Shown piece by piece: positions 4,895-8,363 of a stretch of DNA of 8,363 nt (position 1 is the stretch's first letter; each line of letters opens with the position of its first letter). The DNA is from Verrucomicrobiota bacterium (GTDB taxonomy: Bacteria > Verrucomicrobiota > Verrucomicrobiia > Chthoniobacterales > UBA10450), in contig QHNU01000205.1 of NCBI GenBank assembly GCA_003218525.1, forward strand, positions 1 through 8,363, written 5' to 3'. The notes under the pieces were generated by a model. That model did not search any database and was not told where the DNA came from. It saw nothing but the letters and a program-made list of their open reading frames with translations. Position numbers and translations under genes: made by a program.

Positions 4895-7516
4895 TCAATC
4901 ACCTTCGTTCGGATCGACCGGCTGAGCCCGTCGAACCGGTGGCTCAGTCGCTTCCGGGCTGGCGCGACGAACAGGAATAGCACGGCGCACCTCAATCGGT
5001 GATCCAGCGGGCGTGGCGCTCGGGGTAGCAATCGTTTGTTGCACCGGTGAGGGCGTCGGTAGCGGACGAACAGTTTCCATTTCATCCGGTCGGACCGGTT
5101 GCGCTTTCAAGACCGGTTTTGTCGGATCGGGCATTTCCTCGGAGGGAGTGTTCCCCACTCCTTCAGTCGTGACAGCCGGCGATGGAATCGGTGTCGGCGG
5201 AGGCTTTGCTACTACGGTAGAACGCACGGAATTGTAGGGATCACGTTCTGCCAATAGGACCGGACCCTGCGGAATGACGGCAGGAACAGCGGTGGTATCG
5301 ACTGCCAGCGCGGCTCGTGGAAACTCCGATGGCGCCAAATCGCGCACGAGTGAATTACGGGTCTCGCCATGAACGCTACATGGCTCGGTTGGTTTTTGGG
5401 CAGAAGTCGCGAGCTCCGGATAGGTTGTCTTCTCCTCGATTTCCCCGTTTGATGTCTTAATCTTCTCGACACACTTATCAGTCGCAAGCTGGCCGGATTT
5501 GGAGCAGATTTCCACACGTTGCAGGCCCTTCGGTTGCGCAATTTCCTTCGCCGGATAGTGCGGAAGCGCCGCGTTCATCACGTCGACCCAAACCGGCAGT
5601 GCAATGTCGTGCCCAAATGCACCACGGAAAATCTTTTGCGGTTTATCGAACCCCGCCCACACCGCGCAGGTGATTGCGCTATCGTAACCAGCAAACAGCA
5701 CATCCGTAAAATCGTAAGCCGTTCCTGTTTTTCCCGCAGCCGGCATTTTCTTTAAACCGAATTGCGCGCGAGCGGGTTTGCCCGTTCCCCTGTCCAACGC
5801 ATCAACAAGGCATGAATGCACCTCGTACGCCGTCTCGGGCGCGATGACGTTCTCCTCCCGGGCATCGCGTTGCGCGTGCCAAACCGTGCCGTCCTTCTCT
5901 TCGATTCTTTCGAGAATATGCGGAGCGTTCGCTCGCCAACCACCGTTCGGAAAAATCGTGTAGGCTAGCGCGAGCTCTGCCAGCGTGACTTCACTGCTGC
6001 CCAGGAATGTTGCCGGATAGGGTCGGAGCGGCGACTTGATTCCGGCTGCGCGACAAATTTGGAGCACCGAGTCGACTTCGGGAATCGTACCCATCCGAAT
6101 GGTCGCGCCATTTTTTGACTTCACCAGAGCCTCGCGTGCGGTGATTGCACCTTCGTAACGATTGTCCGCTGTCTCCGGTCCCCATTCTCCAAGAATGCCG
6201 GTCGTTCCGCCGATCATCACCGCCCGGTTATCGAGTGGCGAATCTTCTACCACCGAACCCGGGAACATTCCTTTTTCAAACGCGGCAGCGAAAACAAACG
6301 GTGTCATCGCCGTGCCCGCCGGACGTCGTGCCTGCAACGCACGGTCGTATTGATTATGTTCGAAATCCCGGCCACCCACCAGCGCCAGCACCCCGCCGGT
6401 CGCATTATCAAGCGCAATGACCGCTCCCTGTAAATAATCCGGTACCGGAGCGGCGCTGGGAGCGCGCGTCTTGCGAAAATTCGCCGCGTACTCTGCATAA
6501 GTCTGATGATTGTAACCGGGATGCTGCTCGGCTTGATCGAGGTGGGTACGCAACGAATCTTCCGCCGCCTTTTGCAAGTCCGAGTCGATGGTTGTGTAAA
6601 TCCGAAAACCCTCGTTCATCGCCCGATCCCAACCGACCGCCTCAATCACTTTCTGCCGGATGTAATCGACTGCGTAAGTCTGTCCCTGTGCACTTTGCCG
6701 GTTGCCCACGAGCAGGTTCTCCGCCTGCGCTTTTGCGCAACGCTCCCGATCGACAAAACCAAGGTCGCGCATCCGGGTGAGCACGACGTTGCGCGCTTCC
6801 CGCGTCGCTAGCCGATCGCTCCAAGGCGATAGACGATTCGGACTCTTAATGACACCGGCAAGGGTCGCGCATTCCGCCAGCGACATTTCCCGGGCTGGTT
6901 TGCTGAAGTAACCCCGCGCCGCAGCTTCGGCGCCATAGAGGCCGCCGCCGAAGTAAATCCGGTTGAGGTACAGCTCCATAATCTTCTGCTTGCCGAAACT
7001 TTCCTCGATGCGTTCGGCGAGAAAAATCTCCACGAGTTTTCGGCGAAAGGTCCGTTCCTTAAGAGCAAAACTATTGCGGGCAAGTTGCTGCGTAATCGTG
7101 CTTGCGCCCTGCCGGACGTGACCAGCCGCGAAATTCTTCAACGCGGCCCGAACCATTCCTTCTATATCGTAACCGCTATGTTGATAAAATTTGGTGTCCT
7201 CTATGGCGACAACGGCGTTGACCAGGTCGCGTGGTAGTTGATCGTACGGAACCGTCTGACGATTCTCGACGTAAATCTGTCCGAAGATTTTGCCGTTTCG
7301 GTCGAGAATCACGCTGGCGGATTCCATTTGCTCGAGCTGCGCCAAATCGTAAGTCGCAGCCTGATTTCTCAGTCCCGAGGCTAATGCGGCAAAAAAAGTC
7401 GCCACCGCGATCAAGGCAATTATGACTATGATTGCGGGCAGATAAAATCGAGGCTGCGCGTACCACGGCCGGCGGTAACGGTGCAGCGGCGTCGGCATCA
7501 AAAACGAGACGGGCAT
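4895..7516 (-). CDS. Class A penicillin-binding protein (PBP1A type) with degenerate transpeptidase SxxK
   Basis: An 873-residue inner-membrane peptidoglycan synthase with most of its mass in the periplasm. The N-terminus is basic, with a membrane anchor at about 26-48. The GT51 domain (about 75-250), which polymerises lipid II, is complete: catalytic Glu106 in AIEDTKFYQHSGYD, GASTITQQLARN (137-148), RKLVEIFLAERIE with Glu163, and ELYLNRIYFG (181-190). The transpeptidase domain (about 363-650) has the right fold markers (GAVIALDNATGGVLALVGG), SxN as SKN (467-469) and KTGT (596-599). Where RQPGSxxKPF is expected, it reads RPAGTAMTPF, with Thr402 for the nucleophilic Ser and Thr405 for Lys. Cross-linking is therefore probably lost. 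A Cys-containing segment (671-713) and a Pro/Thr-rich tail (about 741-873) end the protein. ATG 7516 was chosen; ATG 7498 is possible. No clear Shine-Dalgarno. It heads a two-gene unit. Confidence 0.95.
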   Translation of the reverse strand: MPVSFLMPTPLHRYRRPWYAQPRFYLPAIIVIIALIAVATFFAALASGLRNQAATYDLAQLEQMESASVILDRNGKIFGQIYVENRQTVPYDQLPRDLVNAVVAIEDTKFYQHSGYDIEGMVRAALKNFAAGHVRQGASTITQQLARNSFALKERTFRRKLVEIFLAERIEESFGKQKIMELYLNRIYFGGGLYGAEAAARGYFSKPAREMSLAECATLAGVIKSPNRLSPWSDRLATREARNVVLTRMRDLGFVDRERCAKAQAENLLVGNRQSAQGQTYAVDYIRQKVIEAVGWDRAMNEGFRIYTTIDSDLQKAAEDSLRTHLDQAEQHPGYNHQTYAEYAANFRKTRAPSAAPVPDYLQGAVIALDNATGGVLALVGGRDFEHNQYDRALQARRPAGTAMTPFVFAAAFEKGMFPGSVVEDSPLDNRAVMIGGTTGILGEWGPETADNRYEGAITAREALVKSKNGATIRMGTIPEVDSVLQICRAAGIKSPLRPYPATFLGSSEVTLAELALAYTIFPNGGWRANAPHILERIEEKDGTVWHAQRDAREENVIAPETAYEVHSCLVDALDRGTGKPARAQFGLKKMPAAGKTGTAYDFTDVLFAGYDSAITCAVWAGFDKPQKIFRGAFGHDIALPVWVDVMNAALPHYPAKEIAQPKGLQRVEICSKSGQLATDKCVEKIKTSNGEIEEKTTYPELATSAQKPTEPCSVHGETRNSLVRDLAPSEFPRAALAVDTTAVPAVIPQGPVLLAERDPYNSVRSTVVAKPPPTPIPSPAVTTEGVGNTPSEEMPDPTKPVLKAQPVRPDEMETVRPLPTPSPVQQTIATPSATPAGSPIEVRRAIPVRRASPEATEPPVRRAQPVDPNEGD
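4902..4906 (-). promoter_or_regulatory. Ribosome binding site (GAAGG) within the PBP 3' end
   Basis: GAAGG on the minus strand lies 9 nt before ATG 4892 and inside the last codons of the PBP gene. It supports coupled translation and favours ATG 4892 over TTG 4898. Confidence 0.5.
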
Positions 7517-7591
7517 GCAGGAACTGGAAAAGACAAATCGACTTGCGTCGCAATCTTAGGCGCAATTCAGCGCGAAATCCAAAGGCGAAAC
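7517..7591. promoter_or_regulatory. Divergent promoter region between the PBP and methyltransferase genes
   Basis: 75 nt between divergent starts. It should contain promoters for both genes, but I see no convincing -35/-10 pair on either strand and no clear operator-like repeat. This is inferred from gene layout only. Confidence 0.3.
7581..7585 (+). promoter_or_regulatory. Probable ribosome binding site (AAAGG) for the methyltransferase
   Basis: AAAGG ends 6 nt before GTG 7592. It supports that GTG over the in-frame ATG at 7622, which would remove the first ten residues of the conserved N-terminal helix. Confidence 0.4.
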
Positions 7592-8363
7592 GTGATAACT
7601 GGCGATCCCAGGTTGATCGAGATGATTCGCGCGGAAATTTCTGCGCAAGGCCCCATGTCCTTCGCGCGGTTTATGGAGCTCGCGCTGTATGAGCCTCAGC
7701 ACGGATACTATTCCAGTGGTCGCGCGATTATCGGACGCCAAGGCGATTTTTTTACAAATGTTAGCGTCGGATCTGTTTTCGGCCAGTTGCTCGGCATCCA
7801 GTTCGCCGAAGTCTGGGAAAAATTAGGCAGACCGCCTCACTTCACCATCGTCGAACATGGCGCACACGACGGCGCCTTTGCGGCTGACGCACTCACGGCG
7901 CTGAGGCAATCTTTCCCGCAATGTTTTAACACAATCCGTTATATTATCGCCGAACCGTTTCCCGTTTGGCACGACCGACAACAAAAAAGACTTGCCTCGT
8001 TCGGCGGCAAAATCCGGTGGGTCGAATCAATTAATCAACTCGAGCCTTTCGTCGGGATCCATTTTTCAAACGAGCTGTTCGACGCGCTTCCTGTTCATCT
8101 CGTCCTCTCGGAGGTCGGAAAAAATGACGCAATTACCTGGAATGAAAGGTTGGTATCAACCTCAGGCGACGGCTTCGAATTCGTGGGCGCCCCCATCTCC
8201 AATCCCCATCTGGAAATCGCGCTTTATCGACTCACCCTTCTGCCGGCCGGCTTTCGAAGCGAGATCAATCTCGCCGCACCGAAACTGATGGGCGAAATTG
8301 CGGACAAGCTGGAACGTGGCGTTATTCTCACGATCGACTACGGATTTTCTCGGGCCGAATTTT
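7592..8363 (+). CDS. SAM-dependent methyltransferase, MidA/NDUFAF7 family, 3' end missing
   Basis: The frame runs from GTG 7592 off the right edge (257 codons of an expected 370-400). The N-terminus fits COG1565/PF02636: GPMSFARFMELALYEP (20-35) then HGYYSSG and GDFFTNVSVGSVFGQ (51-65). The SAM-binding motif I region reads IVEHGAHDGAFAAD (86-99) instead of the more usual E-x-G-x-G-x-G. The diagnostic SNELFDALPVH (159-169) and TIDYG (247-251) are present. In mitochondria NDUFAF7 symmetrically dimethylates an arginine of the complex I subunit NDUFS2. The bacterial substrate is not established from this window; complex I is a guess, as no nuo genes are here. GTG 7592 has AAAGG before it; ATG 7622 is the alternative start. 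It is divergent from the PBP gene. Confidence 0.88.
   Translation, partial: MITGDPRLIEMIRAEISAQGPMSFARFMELALYEPQHGYYSSGRAIIGRQGDFFTNVSVGSVFGQLLGIQFAEVWEKLGRPPHFTIVEHGAHDGAFAADALTALRQSFPQCFNTIRYIIAEPFPVWHDRQQKRLASFGGKIRWVESINQLEPFVGIHFSNELFDALPVHLVLSEVGKNDAITWNERLVSTSGDGFEFVGAPISNPHLEIALYRLTLLPAGFRSEINLAAPKLMGEIADKLERGVILTIDYGFSRAEF

Noticed and set aside
4895..5300. Degenerate repeats in the PBP tail, considered as a DNA repeat or recombination site
   Set aside because: The repetition is at the level of short Pro/Arg peptide motifs; the DNA copies differ and do not form a regular array.
7432..7692. A plus-strand open frame crossing the PBP start and the divergent gap
   Set aside because: It conflicts with the PBP start and with the methyltransferase frame, and its product has no recognisable features.

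Overview
The window looks like an ordinary housekeeping and envelope region of a Gram-negative bacterium. An arabinose-5-phosphate isomerase (first step of Kdo and therefore LPS synthesis), a bifunctional-type penicillin-binding protein and two glycosyltransferase-like proteins point to an outer-membrane organism. From memory of family flavour (the EF-P loop type, the KdsD type and a small secreted Pro-rich protein), I lean towards Verrucomicrobiota (Spartobacteria-like), but the sequence alone does not prove this. No mobile element, CRISPR array, tRNA or rRNA is visible. Genes are tightly packed and no gap exceeds 300 bases.

Layout. The left block is transcribed leftwards (minus strand): kdsD (2299 to 1328), then efp (1306 to 749) only 21 nt downstream, then after about 200 nt a membrane HELTH metalloprotease of M50 type (549 leftwards, cut by the window edge). 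A 74-nt divergent gap separates kdsD from a rightward pair: a 99-residue secreted Pro-rich protein (2374 to 2673) and a family-4 glycosyltransferase ending at 3830. The glycosyltransferase frame almost certainly begins upstream of its first ATG. A 39-nt convergent gap leads to a second leftward block: a class A PBP (7516 to 4895) and, 2 nt after its stop, a 340-residue glycosyltransferase-like protein (4892 to 3870). A 75-nt divergent gap then leads to a rightward MidA/NDUFAF7-type methyltransferase that runs off the right edge.

How the genes fit together. The common theme is the cell envelope: Kdo supply, glycan assembly and peptidoglycan polymerisation. efp is a translation factor for proline-rich proteins, and the PBP in this window carries a PPP motif and a roughly 130-residue Pro-rich tail.

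The most striking observation is that the PBP keeps all its glycosyltransferase (GT51) motifs plus the SxN and KTG motifs of the transpeptidase domain, but the catalytic SxxK is replaced by T-A-M-T. Both the serine nucleophile and the lysine are gone without any frameshift. It looks like a glycan polymerase with a pseudo-transpeptidase domain. Other points worth a look are EF-P with Asn at the modified-residue position, and the glycosyltransferase start that seems to use CTG overlapping the previous stop.
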